NCBI RefSeq assembly: GCF_964058925.1
Contig: NZ_OZ060366.1
Span: forward strand, 348,308-412,307
Origin: Buchnera aphidicola (Tetraneura ulmi)
Lineage (GTDB): Bacteria; Pseudomonadota; Gammaproteobacteria; Enterobacterales; Enterobacteriaceae
Length of the DNA stretch: 64,000 nucleotides
Reading direction: 5' to 3'
A program made the translations under genes and the position numbers. The notes under the pieces were generated by a model, which worked only from the letters and a program-made list of their open reading frames with translations, was not told where the DNA came from and searched no databases. Numbering within the stretch: the first letter of the stretch is position 1; every line of letters starts with the position of its first letter. Below, in pieces: positions 51,586-61,422 of this stretch.

Positions 51586-54189
51586 ATGAACTTTATAAAA
51601 GAATCTTATAAACCAAAAAAAATAGAAAAATTTGTTCAAAATTATTGGAAAAAAAATAATATTTTTAAAACTACTGAAGATAAAAACAAAAAAAAATTTT
51701 ACTGTTTAGTAATGTTACCATATCCATCTGGAAAATTACATATGGGACATGTTAGAAATTACACAATAGGAGATGTTATTGCTAGATATCAACGAATGCT
51801 AGGAAAAAATGTGCTACACCCAATGGGTTGGGACGCATTTGGATTACCTGCAGAAATTGCTGCAATTGAAAATAAAATACATCCAGAAGAATGGACAAAA
51901 AAAAACATTGAATATATGAAAGAACAACTAACCCAATTGGGTTATAGCTATGATTGGTCTAGAGAAATAAATACTTCAAAACCAGAATATTATAAATGGG
52001 AACAATGGTTATTTACTATTTTATATAAAAAGAAACTAACATATAAAAAAAAATCAATTGTAAATTGGTGTCCAAACGACAAAACTGTATTAGCTAACGA
52101 ACAAGTTATAGATAATAAATGTTGGAGATGCAATACTTTAGTTCAAAAAAAAAAAATTTATCAATGGTTTCTTAAAATTACAAAATATGCAGAACAATTG
52201 TTAAATGACTTATCGTTGTTAAAAAAATGGCCTAAAGAAGTAAAAAAAATGCAAAAAAATTGGATTGGAAAAAAAGAAATTATTGAAATTTCTATTCCTT
52301 TATTAAATAAAAATAAAAAAATTAAAGTTTATACAAAAAGATTAGATACTATTATGGGAGCTACTTATATAGCTGTTTCTAAAAATCATTGGATAGCAAC
52401 AAAATTAAAAAATGAAAATAAAAAAAATGTAAATTTTTTTTTGTTTTTAAAAAAAACAAAAAAAAAAGAAACTAATAATGTTAATATTGATAACTATGGA
52501 ATAAAAACAGAAGAATTAGCTATTCATCCATTTACAAAGAAAAAAATTCCAATATGGATTGTTAATTTTATAAAAGAAAATAAAAATAAAAAAATCAACG
52601 CCTTTATTTGTACACCAGCTCATAATTTAAAAGAATGGAATTTTGCAATAAAAAATAATATTCCAATTATTCAAGTAATAAAAAACAATAAAAATAAAAA
52701 TAATTCTATTGTTTTAAAAAAAGGTGAATTATTTAATTCTAAAAAATTTAACGGTCTATCTTCAGAAAAAAGTTATGAAAAAATATTTCAAGAATTAATA
52801 AAAAAAAAAATAGCTAAAAAAAAATATATTTTTAAAATAAAAGATTGGGGGGTTTCAAGACAAAGATATTGGGGTACTCCTATACCTATGTATACAAATA
52901 AAAATGGTAAAATTCTTTCTGTACCCGAAAAATATTTACCTATTATACTGCCTAAAATAAATAATAAAAATAAAGAAAACAAAAAAAATATATTTTTTTT
53001 AGAAAAAAACAGAAAAATTTTAATTGAAGGAGAAAAAGTAAAAATAGAAAAAGATACTTTCGATACTTTTATAGAATCCTCTTGGTATTATGCTAGATAT
53101 ACTTCCCCAAAATTTAAAAAAGGTATATTTGATTTACAAGCAGCAAAATATTGGCTTCCAATAGATCAATATATTGGAGGAATTGAACATGCAACAATGC
53201 ACTTAATTTATTTGAGATTCTTTCATAAATTATTAAGAGATATAGGATTAGTAAATTCTGATGAACCTGTGAAAAATTTACTATGTCAAGGAATGGTATT
53301 ATCTAATTCCTTCTATTATAAAAAAAAAGATGGAACTATAAAATGGTTACCAAAAGAATTAATTTTAGTTAAAAAAAACAAAAAAGAAAAAACTAAAAAT
53401 TATTTTCTTAATAATGGTCAAAAGATAATCAATGCTGGAATGACAAAAATGTCAAAATCAAAAAAAAATGGAATTGACCCAAAAACTATGATAGAAAAAT
53501 ACGGAGCTGATACAATTAGATTATTTATTATGTTTTCCGCTCCAGTAGAAGCTTCTCTAGAATGGAATGAATCTGGTGTAATAGGTTCATACCGATTTAT
53601 AAAAAAATTATGGAAAATTGTTCAAAAATACAAAAATAATGAAAATAATCATATTAATTTCACTACTAAAAAGATAAAAAATAATGATTTTCAAGAAGAA
53701 ATAAAACAAAAGGTAAATTCAACCATAAAACAAGTTACTAACGATATCGAAAAAAGAAAATCATTTAATACAGCTATTTCTAAAATAATGAAATTAGTCA
53801 ATGAATTATCCAAATATAATATAGAAAACGAAAAAGATAAATCTACGTTTTACAAAATATTATTATCAATAATTAAGATGATGTATCCTTTTATTCCACA
53901 CGTTTGTTTTGTATTATGGAAATCGTTAACAGGAAAATATAATATTGACTATGCTTCATGGCCAAAAAATAACTGCCTAAAAACAAAAAAAATAATTAAT
54001 TTAAAAATAATAATAGTAATACAAATAAATAGTAAAATAAGAGAAAAGATTAAATTAAAAAAAAATATTTCTGAAGAAGAAATAATAAATATAGCAAAAA
54101 AATCTAAAAATATAAAAAAATACTTAAAAGAAAAAAAAATTAAAAAAATTATTTATATAAAAAATAAACTTTTAAATTTTGTAATTTAA
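51586..54189 (+). CDS. leuS: Leucyl-tRNA synthetase, editing pocket eroded
   Basis: LeuRS charges tRNA-Leu. It has 867 residues (E. coli 860). The class I catalytic signatures are intact: HMGH at 52-55 and KMSKS at 621-625. The CP1 editing domain is present in length, but its active-site motifs differ: TTRPDT reads TKRLDT (250-255), and the stretch YGTGAVMAVPGHDQRD reads KNKKINAFICTPAHNLKE, with the strictly conserved Asp (E. coli D345) replaced by Asn347. Post-transfer editing is therefore probably weak or lost. holA follows closely as in E. coli, where lptE lies between them. Confidence 0.95.
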   Translation: MNFIKESYKPKKIEKFVQNYWKKNNIFKTTEDKNKKKFYCLVMLPYPSGKLHMGHVRNYTIGDVIARYQRMLGKNVLHPMGWDAFGLPAEIAAIENKIHPEEWTKKNIEYMKEQLTQLGYSYDWSREINTSKPEYYKWEQWLFTILYKKKLTYKKKSIVNWCPNDKTVLANEQVIDNKCWRCNTLVQKKKIYQWFLKITKYAEQLLNDLSLLKKWPKEVKKMQKNWIGKKEIIEISIPLLNKNKKIKVYTKRLDTIMGATYIAVSKNHWIATKLKNENKKNVNFFLFLKKTKKKETNNVNIDNYGIKTEELAIHPFTKKKIPIWIVNFIKENKNKKINAFICTPAHNLKEWNFAIKNNIPIIQVIKNNKNKNNSIVLKKGELFNSKKFNGLSSEKSYEKIFQELIKKKIAKKKYIFKIKDWGVSRQRYWGTPIPMYTNKNGKILSVPEKYLPIILPKINNKNKENKKNIFFLEKNRKILIEGEKVKIEKDTFDTFIESSWYYARYTSPKFKKGIFDLQAAKYWLPIDQYIGGIEHATMHLIYLRFFHKLLRDIGLVNSDEPVKNLLCQGMVLSNSFYYKKKDGTIKWLPKELILVKKNKKEKTKNYFLNNGQKIINAGMTKMSKSKKNGIDPKTMIEKYGADTIRLFIMFSAPVEASLEWNESGVIGSYRFIKKLWKIVQKYKNNENNHINFTTKKIKNNDFQEEIKQKVNSTIKQVTNDIEKRKSFNTAISKIMKLVNELSKYNIENEKDKSTFYKILLSIIKMMYPFIPHVCFVLWKSLTGKYNIDYASWPKNNCLKTKKIINLKIIIVIQINSKIREKIKLKKNISEEEIINIAKKSKNIKKYLKEKKIKKIIYIKNKLLNFVI

Positions 54190-54234
54190 AAAAAATATAT
54201 GTTATTATTAAAAAAAATAGAAAAAAATTATACA

Positions 54235-55188
54235 ATGATGATTGTTACTTATCCTCATAACATTTTAAAAAAATTAAAAAAAAATATATTTAATTTTTAT
54301 ATTATTCAAGGAAATGAAACAACATTAGTTCAAGAATCTATACAAAAAATATGTAAAATAGATGAAAAAACAATTAAAAAAATAGAAATTAATATAAAAA
54401 ATACAAATAGCTGGAAAAAATTGTTTTATTTGTATTCAACAAATGATATTTTTATTTCAAAAAAAATATTTATAATACATATTTCAAGTAATACAATAAA
54501 CAAAAAAGAAATAAATTTAATTAATAATCTACTTTATATAACTTTAAAAAAAAAAAATCTTTTAATAATTCACTTTGAAAACAGTAAATGTTTTAAAAAA
54601 ATACAAAAAAAAATAAATTACTCTAATTTAAATGGATTAATCATAATTTGCGAATCTAGTGATATATTTTTTAAAAAATGGTTCGAAAATAAAATAAAAG
54701 AATGCAAATTAAAAATCGAAAAAGAAACCAGTAAACTTCTAATAAAACTTTACGAAGGAAATATATTTTTTTTATCCAATACAATTAAAATACTACATTT
54801 AATTTATCCAAATACAATCATTAATAATAAAATTATATCATCTTTAATAAATGATGAAGGAATATTCAACGCTTATCAATGGTCTTTATCAGTTTTATTA
54901 AACAATAATAAAAAATCAATTAGAATTTTAAATAAATTTGAAAAAAATAATTATCAACCAATAATATTGCTACGAATATTTCAAAAATGTTTATTAAACA
55001 TGATTGAAAATCGTAATCCAAAAAACAAAGAAACATCTTTCTTCTGTACAAGAACACGAATAACAATTAATAGTGAAAAATATTATAAAATAATTAGAAA
55101 ACTTACAAAAATAGAAATAAACTATAAAAAAAATAAAAAAGATCTAATTTGGTTGGATTTTAAAATCTTATCATTATCTTTTTTATAA
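54235..55188 (+). CDS. holA: DNA polymerase III subunit delta
   Basis: HolA (delta) opens the beta clamp within the clamp loader. The product aligns throughout with E. coli HolA: IIQGNETTLVQESIQKI near the start, WFENKIKECKLKI and LIKLYEGNIFFLSNTIKIL in the middle, ILLRIFQKCLLNM and EINYKKNKKDLIWLDFKILSLS at the end. I prefer the ATG at 54235/54238 (MIVTYPHNILKKL, like E. coli MIRLYPEQL). The ATG at 54199, 9 bases after leuS, would add 12 residues. About 317 residues, E. coli 343. Confidence 0.88.
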   Translation: MMIVTYPHNILKKLKKNIFNFYIIQGNETTLVQESIQKICKIDEKTIKKIEINIKNTNSWKKLFYLYSTNDIFISKKIFIIHISSNTINKKEINLINNLLYITLKKKNLLIIHFENSKCFKKIQKKINYSNLNGLIIICESSDIFFKKWFENKIKECKLKIEKETSKLLIKLYEGNIFFLSNTIKILHLIYPNTIINNKIISSLINDEGIFNAYQWSLSVLLNNNKKSIRILNKFEKNNYQPIILLRIFQKCLLNMIENRNPKNKETSFFCTRTRITINSEKYYKIIRKLTKIEINYKKNKKDLIWLDFKILSLSFL

Positions 55189-55285
55189 TTCTAAATTATT
55201 TTAAATAATTTTTTTATTTAAAAAAAATAAATATGCAACAAAAATTATAAATATCTTTTGATAAAAAAATACTTAAAAAATAAAA

Positions 55286-55540
55286 ATGAAAACCCCAAAA
55301 AATAAAAAAAAAAAATATATTAAAGTTTTAAATATCATAGGAATGAAATGTCCTGATCCAATTCTAATCATTAGAAAAACACTAAAAAAAATGAAAAGAA
55401 AAAAAATACTTCTAGTAATTGCAGATGATATTAGTACAAAATATGAAATTCCAATATTTTGTCATTTTATGAAACATAAACTATTAAAAAAAAAAATAGA
55501 TAAAATTCCATATACATATTTAATAAAAAATAAAAAATAA
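55286..55540 (+). CDS. tusA: Sulfur carrier protein TusA
   Basis: TusA accepts persulfide sulfur from IscS and passes it on for 2-thiouridine synthesis in tRNA. It has 84 residues (E. coli 81). The active cysteine is in GMKCPDPILIIRKTLKKM. ADDISTKYEIPIFCHFM and PYTYLIK match the rest of the family. It converges on asd, with only 11 bp between the stops. Confidence 0.94.
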   Translation: MKTPKNKKKKYIKVLNIIGMKCPDPILIIRKTLKKMKRKKILLVIADDISTKYEIPIFCHFMKHKLLKKKIDKIPYTYLIKNKK

Positions 55541-55551
55541 AATAAATAATT

Positions 55552-56679
55552 CTATGATAAAAGTATTATTCTTAAAATTCTTCTTAAAGGTTCAGCAGCC
55601 CCCCATAATAATTGATCTCCTACACTAAATGCAGATAAATATTTTGAACCAATATTCATTTTCCTAATTCTTCCAATTGGAATATCTAAGCTTCCAGTAA
55701 CTGAACAAGGAGTTAATTTTTTGATTGTTTCATCCCGGTTATTCGAAATAATTTTAACCCAAGAATTATGATTACTTAAAATATTTTCAATATCTGATAA
55801 AAAAATATTTTTATTTAACTTAATTGTAAAAAACTGACTATGACAACGAAACGAACCAATACGAACACAAATCCCATCAATTTTAATAATTCTATTTTTA
55901 TTTATTCCTAAAATTTTATTAGTTTCAAATTGACCCTTCCATTCTTCTTTACTTTGACCTTTTTTTCTTAATTCTATATCTATCCAGGGTATTAAATTAG
56001 AAGCTAGTGGAACTTTGAAATTATTTTTAGGAAAATTTTCTTCATTACTAGAATTAGCAATTAAACGTTCTATGTCTAAAATAGAACAATTTTTATTTTT
56101 TAATTTATTCCTTACGGAATCGTATAAATAACCCATTTGAGACAACAACTCTAACATATGTTTAGATCCAGCTCCTGATGCTGCTTGATAGGTAGAAACT
56201 GAAATCCATTCAATTAATTTTTCTTTAAATAACCCTCCTAAAGCCATTAGCATCAAACTAACAGTACAATTTCCTCCAATAAAAGTTTTAAGTCCTTTTT
56301 CTAAAGACATATCAATTACATTTTTATTAACTGGGTCTAAAACAATAACTGAATCTTCATTTGTTCTTAATAAAGATGCTGCATCAATCCAATATCCATT
56401 CCATTTTTTTTTAATAAGTTGAGGATAAATAAAATTAGTATAATTTGACCCCTGACAAGTAATAATAATATCTAAATCCATTAACGAATCAATATCATAA
56501 GCATTTTGTAACTTGTTTAAATATAAATTTTTAACTAAAGGAGCATCTGTCCCAAATTGAGAAGTTGAAAAAAAAATTGATTTAAAATAATTAAAATCAT
56601 TTTCTTGAATCATTCTTGATATTAATACAGACCCAACCATTCCTCTCCAACCCACTATTCCTACTATTTTTTTTTTCAT
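55552..56679 (-). CDS. asd: Aspartate-semialdehyde dehydrogenase
   Basis: Asd reduces aspartyl phosphate to aspartate semialdehyde, the branch point to lysine/diaminopimelate and threonine, upstream of LysA. It has 375 residues (E. coli 367). The NADP-binding start is VGIVGWRGMVGSVL; the catalytic Cys138 is in GGNCTVSLMLMALGGL; the active-site His region is RIGSFRCHSQ. It is divergent from yhgN. Confidence 0.97.
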   Translation of the reverse strand: MKKKIVGIVGWRGMVGSVLISRMIQENDFNYFKSIFFSTSQFGTDAPLVKNLYLNKLQNAYDIDSLMDLDIIITCQGSNYTNFIYPQLIKKKWNGYWIDAASLLRTNEDSVIVLDPVNKNVIDMSLEKGLKTFIGGNCTVSLMLMALGGLFKEKLIEWISVSTYQAASGAGSKHMLELLSQMGYLYDSVRNKLKNKNCSILDIERLIANSSNEENFPKNNFKVPLASNLIPWIDIELRKKGQSKEEWKGQFETNKILGINKNRIIKIDGICVRIGSFRCHSQFFTIKLNKNIFLSDIENILSNHNSWVKIISNNRDETIKKLTPCSVTGSLDIPIGRIRKMNIGSKYLSAFSVGDQLLWGAAEPLRRILRIILLS

Positions 56680-57016
56680 TTTTAAATTCTCTAATTTAAT
56701 AAAAAAATTATATTTATAAAATTTAAAAGAAACTTATTAAACATTTTTAGTAAAAAATATTTGTAATTATTTAATTAAATATTAATTAATTAATAAAAAA
56801 AAAATCAATAAAAAAATGAAAAATAATTTTCTTTAATAGAAAAAATTTTAAAACTAATATTCATTATTCAAATATTTATTACTATATATTATATATACAT
56901 ATGTATTATAATAATTAATTATAAAAACTAAAAAAACAAATATTTATTTATCTCATAAGAAATTAATCAAGAATTCCAAATCTAGAAAATAACATAATAG
57001 TCATCAGGGTTAAACC
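56680..57016. other. Divergent intergenic region asd/yhgN
   Basis: About 340 bp between divergent genes, carrying both upstream regions. AGGGT lies before the yhgN ATG. TATA-rich strings near 56890-56920 could hold a -10 element, but no paired -35 box is convincing. No remnant gene was recognised. Confidence 0.35.
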
Positions 57017-57610
57017 ATGAAAAATATGATCTCTACTACCATATTACTAGTACTAATTATGGATCCGTTGGGAAATTTACCAATTTTTATGTCAATTTTA
57101 AAAAATTTCGAACCAAATAGAAGAAAAATTTTATTATTAAGAGAAATGATAATTGCTTTTCTTATTATGTTAATGTTTCTGTTTTCTGGAGAAAAAATAC
57201 TAACTATACTAAATTTAAGAACAGAAACAGTATCCATATCAGGTGGAATAATTTTATTTTTAATAGCGATTAAAATGATTTTTCCATATGAAGAAAATAC
57301 TGATAATACATCGATTAACTTTGATGAACCATTCTTAGTACCATTAGCAGTTCCCTTGGTTGCTGGACCCTCACTATTGGCTACTCTTATCTTATTATCT
57401 CATCAGTATCCATTTCAATTATTTTATTTAACAATTTCTCTTTTCATAGCTTGGTTTGTTACATTATTAATACTACTTTCTTCTAGTTTTTTTTTACATT
57501 TATTTGGAAAAAAAGGAGTTGATGCATTAGAAAGACTAATGGGTTTAATTTTAATTATGTTATCAACTCAAATGTTTTTAGAAGGAATACACAATTGGTT
57601 TAAAAGTTAA
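57017..57610 (+). CDS. yhgN: MarC-family inner-membrane protein YhgN
   Basis: A six-helix inner-membrane protein of the MarC/UPF0056 family, of unproven function. It has 197 residues, exactly the E. coli YhgN length. LILIMDPLGNLPIFMSILKNF-like start, SISGGIILFLIAIKMIFP, PLAVPLVAGPSLLATLILL and the C-terminal LERLMGLILIMLSTQMFLEG are strongly conserved. Such conservation in an eroded genome argues for a real role, possibly in transport. Confidence 0.93.
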   Translation: MKNMISTTILLVLIMDPLGNLPIFMSILKNFEPNRRKILLLREMIIAFLIMLMFLFSGEKILTILNLRTETVSISGGIILFLIAIKMIFPYEENTDNTSINFDEPFLVPLAVPLVAGPSLLATLILLSHQYPFQLFYLTISLFIAWFVTLLILLSSSFFLHLFGKKGVDALERLMGLILIMLSTQMFLEGIHNWFKS

Positions 57611-57795
57611 TTTTTTTAATTAAATTAATTATCAAATAATATAAAAAATAAATACTTTAATACAAAAATTTAATTAAATTATACTGCTTTTTTAATTTTT
57701 TTTACTTTTTTAAAACTTAATTTTTAATTTTTATATAAATAATGTTAGTATCAATCTAAAAATTAAAATTCGAAGAAAAATAATTCAGGAAAAAA

Positions 57796-58971
57796 ATGAA
57801 AAAAATAAATGATATGGAACTTAATGAAAAAAAAATATTAATTAGATGTGATTTAAACGTTCCTATGAAGAATAATAAAATATCTTCATATTCTAGAATT
57901 ATTGCATCTTTACCTACTATAAAATTTGCATTGAAAAAAAAAACCAAAATCATAATTATGTCTCATTTAGGACGTCCTAAAGAAGGTGTTTTTGAAAAAA
58001 AATTTTCTTTGTATCCAATATATTTATATTTTAAAAAAATTTTTCCAAAAATTAAAGTAAATTTTTGCAAATCATATCTAACAGAAAAAATAAATTTCGA
58101 TGCAAAATTAACTGTTTTAGAAAATGTTAGATTTAACGTTGGAGAAAAAAGTAATAACGAAGAACTAGCAAAAAAATATGCAAATCTTTGTGATTTATTT
58201 GTTATGGATGCATTTGGAGTGGTTCATAGAAAACATTCATCTACATATAATGTTATAAAATTTTCAAAAAAATCATGTGCTGGTATTTTATTGATAAAAG
58301 AAATAAACGCTTTAACAAACATTTTAAAAAAACCAAAAAGACCAATGATTGCTATAATTGGGGGGTCAAAAATATCGACTAAATTTAATGTTTTAAATGC
58401 TTTAGGAAAAATTACTGATAATATTATTGTAGGAGGCGGAATAGCTAATACATTTATAGCAATTAAAAATAATGTAGGAAAATCTTTGTTTGAAAAAAAA
58501 TTCGTTCAATCTGCAAAAAAAATGAAAAATGATTTTAATATAACAATTCCAATAGATTCTCATGTTGCAACTGAATTTAAAAAAAATGCTCCGTCTAGAA
58601 TAACAGATGTTAATAATATTAAGGAAAATGAAGAAATCATGGATTTTGGGGAAAAAACAATTATAAAAATGAAAAAAATAATACAAAAAGCAAATACCAT
58701 TTTATGGAATGGTCCAATAGGAGTGTTTGAATTTCCTAAATTTAGAATTGGAACAGAAATTTTAGCTAAAACTATCGCAAATTCAAAATCTTTTTCTATT
58801 GCTGGAGGAGGAGATACACTATCTGTAATCGATATGTTTAACATAGAAAAAAAAATTTCATACATTTCTACTGGAGGAGGTGCTTTTCTAAAATTTATAG
58901 AAGGAAAAAAACTACCTGTCATTGAAATACTAAAAAAAAAATCTTATAAAAAACATAAGAAAACTGAATAA
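57796..58971 (+). CDS. pgk: Phosphoglycerate kinase
   Basis: Pgk makes ATP from 1,3-bisphosphoglycerate. It has 391 residues (E. coli 387). Motifs: IRCDLNVPMKNNKI, SHLGRPKEG, LLENVRFN-type LENVRFNVGE, DAFGVVHRKHSS and the C-terminal nucleotide loop AGGGDTLSVID with STGGGAFLKFIEGK. AGGA precedes the ATG. It is upstream of fbaA as in E. coli. Confidence 0.97.
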   Translation: MKKINDMELNEKKILIRCDLNVPMKNNKISSYSRIIASLPTIKFALKKKTKIIIMSHLGRPKEGVFEKKFSLYPIYLYFKKIFPKIKVNFCKSYLTEKINFDAKLTVLENVRFNVGEKSNNEELAKKYANLCDLFVMDAFGVVHRKHSSTYNVIKFSKKSCAGILLIKEINALTNILKKPKRPMIAIIGGSKISTKFNVLNALGKITDNIIVGGGIANTFIAIKNNVGKSLFEKKFVQSAKKMKNDFNITIPIDSHVATEFKKNAPSRITDVNNIKENEEIMDFGEKTIIKMKKIIQKANTILWNGPIGVFEFPKFRIGTEILAKTIANSKSFSIAGGGDTLSVIDMFNIEKKISYISTGGGAFLKFIEGKKLPVIEILKKKSYKKHKKTE

Positions 58972-59027
58972 TAAATTATTTTTTATACAACGTCATAGTT
59001 GAATTTAAGTTAACAACAGGAAAAAAA

Positions 59028-60134
59028 ATGTCTCGAATTATTGATTTTATTAAACCTGGAGTTTTATCTGGGATAGAAGCATCTAATCTGTTTAAGTTTG
59101 CCAAAAAACATCAATTTGCTTTGCCAGCTGTTAACTGTATAGGAAATGATTCTATAAACACTGTTTTAGAAACAGCATCTATGATGAGATCTCCAGTAGT
59201 TATTCAATTTTCTTATGGAGGCTCTATTTTTATTGCTGGTAAAGGACTAAAAAAAAATAAAAAAAATAAAGAAACAGATCTCGCTATTTTAGGGTCTATA
59301 TCTGGAGCACAACACGTACATTTATTAGCAAAATATTATCAAGTTCCAGTTATTTTACATACTGATCACTGTCATAAAGAAATATTACCATGGATTGATG
59401 GATTATTAAAAAAAGGAAAACTATTTTTTAAAGAAACAGGAAAACCTCTATTTACTTCTCATATGATTGATTTATCTAAAGAAAAAATAAAAAAAAATAT
59501 ACATATATGTATGAAATATTTTTTAAAAATGAAAAAAATAAACATGATGCTTGAAGTAGAATTAGGTTGTACAGGAGGAGAAGAAGATGGAGTAGATAAT
59601 TCTTCTTTAAACATTGAATCTTTATATACAAAACCAGAAGAAGTAAATTATGCATATGAAAAATTAAAATCAATTAGTTCAAATTTTACTATTGCTGCAT
59701 CATTCGGAAACGTACACGGAGTGTATAAAGTAGGTAACGTACAGTTAACTCCAATAATTTTAAAAAAATCTCAAAATTTAGTTAAAAATAAGCATCATTT
59801 ATCATCATTAAAACCATTAAATTTTGTATTTCATGGAGGTTCTGGGTCTTCTAATCAAGAGATTAAAAAATCAATTCATTATGGGATAGTAAAAATGAAT
59901 CTAGATACTGATATGCAATGGGCTACATGGGAAGGAGTTTTAAAATTTTATAAAAAAAATAAAAAATTTTTACAAAGTCAATTGGGAAATCCAATTGGTT
60001 TGGACCTTCCTAACAAAAAATATTACGATCCTAGGTCATGGATTAGATCATCTCAGTATTCAATGTTATTCCGTTTAAAAAAAGCTTTTTATACTCTTAA
60101 TGCCTGTAATATTCTAAACAAAAAAAATAATTAA
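59028..60134 (+). CDS. fbaA: Class II fructose-bisphosphate aldolase
   Basis: FbaA is the zinc-dependent aldolase that cleaves fructose 1,6-bisphosphate. It has 368 residues (E. coli 359). Zinc ligands lie in HTDHCHKEILPWIDGLL and AASFGNVHGVYK and in FHGGSGSSNQEI; the TGGEEDGVDN motif is intact. An AGGA site precedes the ATG. It lies 56 bp after pgk, with a terminator close downstream. Confidence 0.97.
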   Translation: MSRIIDFIKPGVLSGIEASNLFKFAKKHQFALPAVNCIGNDSINTVLETASMMRSPVVIQFSYGGSIFIAGKGLKKNKKNKETDLAILGSISGAQHVHLLAKYYQVPVILHTDHCHKEILPWIDGLLKKGKLFFKETGKPLFTSHMIDLSKEKIKKNIHICMKYFLKMKKINMMLEVELGCTGGEEDGVDNSSLNIESLYTKPEEVNYAYEKLKSISSNFTIAASFGNVHGVYKVGNVQLTPIILKKSQNLVKNKHHLSSLKPLNFVFHGGSGSSNQEIKKSIHYGIVKMNLDTDMQWATWEGVLKFYKKNKKFLQSQLGNPIGLDLPNKKYYDPRSWIRSSQYSMLFRLKKAFYTLNACNILNKKNN

Positions 60135-60147
60135 AGGAAGGATAACC

Positions 60148-60184
60148 ACGGGGAATATTATTATTTATATGTTCTCCGTTTTTT
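60148..60184 (+). terminator. fbaA: Rho-independent terminator after fbaA
   Basis: Stem ACGGGGAA / TTCTCCGT (one G-U pair) with a 16-nt A/T loop and a following T run to 60184, 13 bases after the fbaA stop. It ends the pgk-fbaA transcript. Confidence 0.75.
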
Positions 60185-60475
60185 ATTACTAACAAATATT
60201 AAATTTATATTCTTTATTAAAAAAAACAGCGTCTATCCTAAAATTAAAATTCTCTATAAATATTAAATATTTTTTATTTATTCAAAATTTATTCTAAAAA
60301 TAGTTCCTCCATTTATAATCCTATATGTTAATAAAAATAAATATAAAAATAAAAAATATTTTTTTTTATTATACTTTTCTAAAAAATTAATTGAAAATTA
60401 AATCGTATGAATATTTCAATTTATAAAAATATTATTTTTTTAGTAAAAATGAAATATTACGATAGAGAAATAAAA
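60185..60475. other. Intergenic region fbaA-mscS
   Basis: About 290 bp up to my preferred mscS start at 60476. It is A/T-rich, with no gene of its own. The mscS frame stays open back to an ATG at 60407, but those 23 codons have no family match. Confidence 0.35.
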
Positions 60476-61312
60476 ATGAAAGAAATTAGTATAATTAATG
60501 ACATTTCCAATTTTGGATATTGGTTTGTTCTAAAACAAGAATTGATGTTATGTTATTTAATAAATTTTAGTTCTACAATTTTCGAATCAATATTAGGAAT
60601 TATTATAGCAAAAATAATTTCCAAAGGAATAGATGGATTTTTCAATATTAAAAATGTAGATTCTAACATAACAATACTTTTTACAACAATAACAAAATAT
60701 ATTATTATTATATTTTCAATTGTCTCATCTTTAGGAAAAATAGGAATAGACATAACATTTATTCTTGCTATTATAGGAATTACAGGAATGATAATTGGAT
60801 TATCTGTTCAAGGTTCTTTATCAAATCTTTCAGCAGGAATATTATTAGTAACTTTAAAACCTTTTAAAATCGGAGAATACGTAGATTTAGGAAGTATTGC
60901 AGGAACTATAATCAATACACATATTTTTTATACTACTCTTCGAACATTAGATGGGAAAATAGTAGAAATACCCAATGGAAAGATTATTTCTAGAAATATA
61001 ATTAATTATTCTAGAGAGCGTTTTAGAAGAAACGAATTTATTATTAATGTAGGATACGATTCAGATATAGATTTAGTTATAAAAATATTAAGGGATACGA
61101 TAGAATCCGAAGAAAGAGTTATACAAGATTTAGGAATCGTAATAGGTCTTAGTGAACTAACTCCATTTTCTCTAAAATTTATTGTTAGATGTTGGAGTGA
61201 TACAGATGATTTAAATATTGTTTATTGGGATTTAATGTCAAAAATTAAAAAACAACTAGACAAAAATCTAATTAGTATTCCCTATCCAAAAATTCAAATT
61301 GATATGAAATAA
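60476..61312 (+). CDS. mscS: Small-conductance mechanosensitive channel MscS
   Basis: MscS is the inner-membrane tension-gated channel that protects against osmotic downshock. From the ATG at 60476 (MKEISIINDISNFGYW, like E. coli MEDLNVVDSINGAGSW) it has 278 residues (E. coli 286). Three membrane segments are followed by the TM3 pore helix and the cytoplasmic domain: LSVQGSLSNLSAGILLVTLKP, RTLDGKIVEIPNGKI, RRNEFIINVGYDSDID. Some Gly/Ala positions of TM3 are replaced, for example GMIIGLS for GLAVGLA. Confidence 0.94.
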   Translation: MKEISIINDISNFGYWFVLKQELMLCYLINFSSTIFESILGIIIAKIISKGIDGFFNIKNVDSNITILFTTITKYIIIIFSIVSSLGKIGIDITFILAIIGITGMIIGLSVQGSLSNLSAGILLVTLKPFKIGEYVDLGSIAGTIINTHIFYTTLRTLDGKIVEIPNGKIISRNIINYSRERFRRNEFIINVGYDSDIDLVIKILRDTIESEERVIQDLGIVIGLSELTPFSLKFIVRCWSDTDDLNIVYWDLMSKIKKQLDKNLISIPYPKIQIDMK

Positions 61313-61422
61313 TAATTCATTAAACTATTTATTTTTTTAAAATCAATTATCAATTTACAAATCTCTCATACAAAGTACTAAAAACAATTTTTAATTCTTT
61401 TAAAAAAAAGGAAATTTAAAAA

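Noticed and set aside
58402-58922. Two antisense open frames within pgk
   Set aside because: They are minus-strand shadows of a well-conserved gene, with no ribosome-binding sites or known families.
60407-60475. MscS start at 60407
   Set aside because: The extra 23 residues have no counterpart in MscS, and the ATG at 60476 aligns with the family start.
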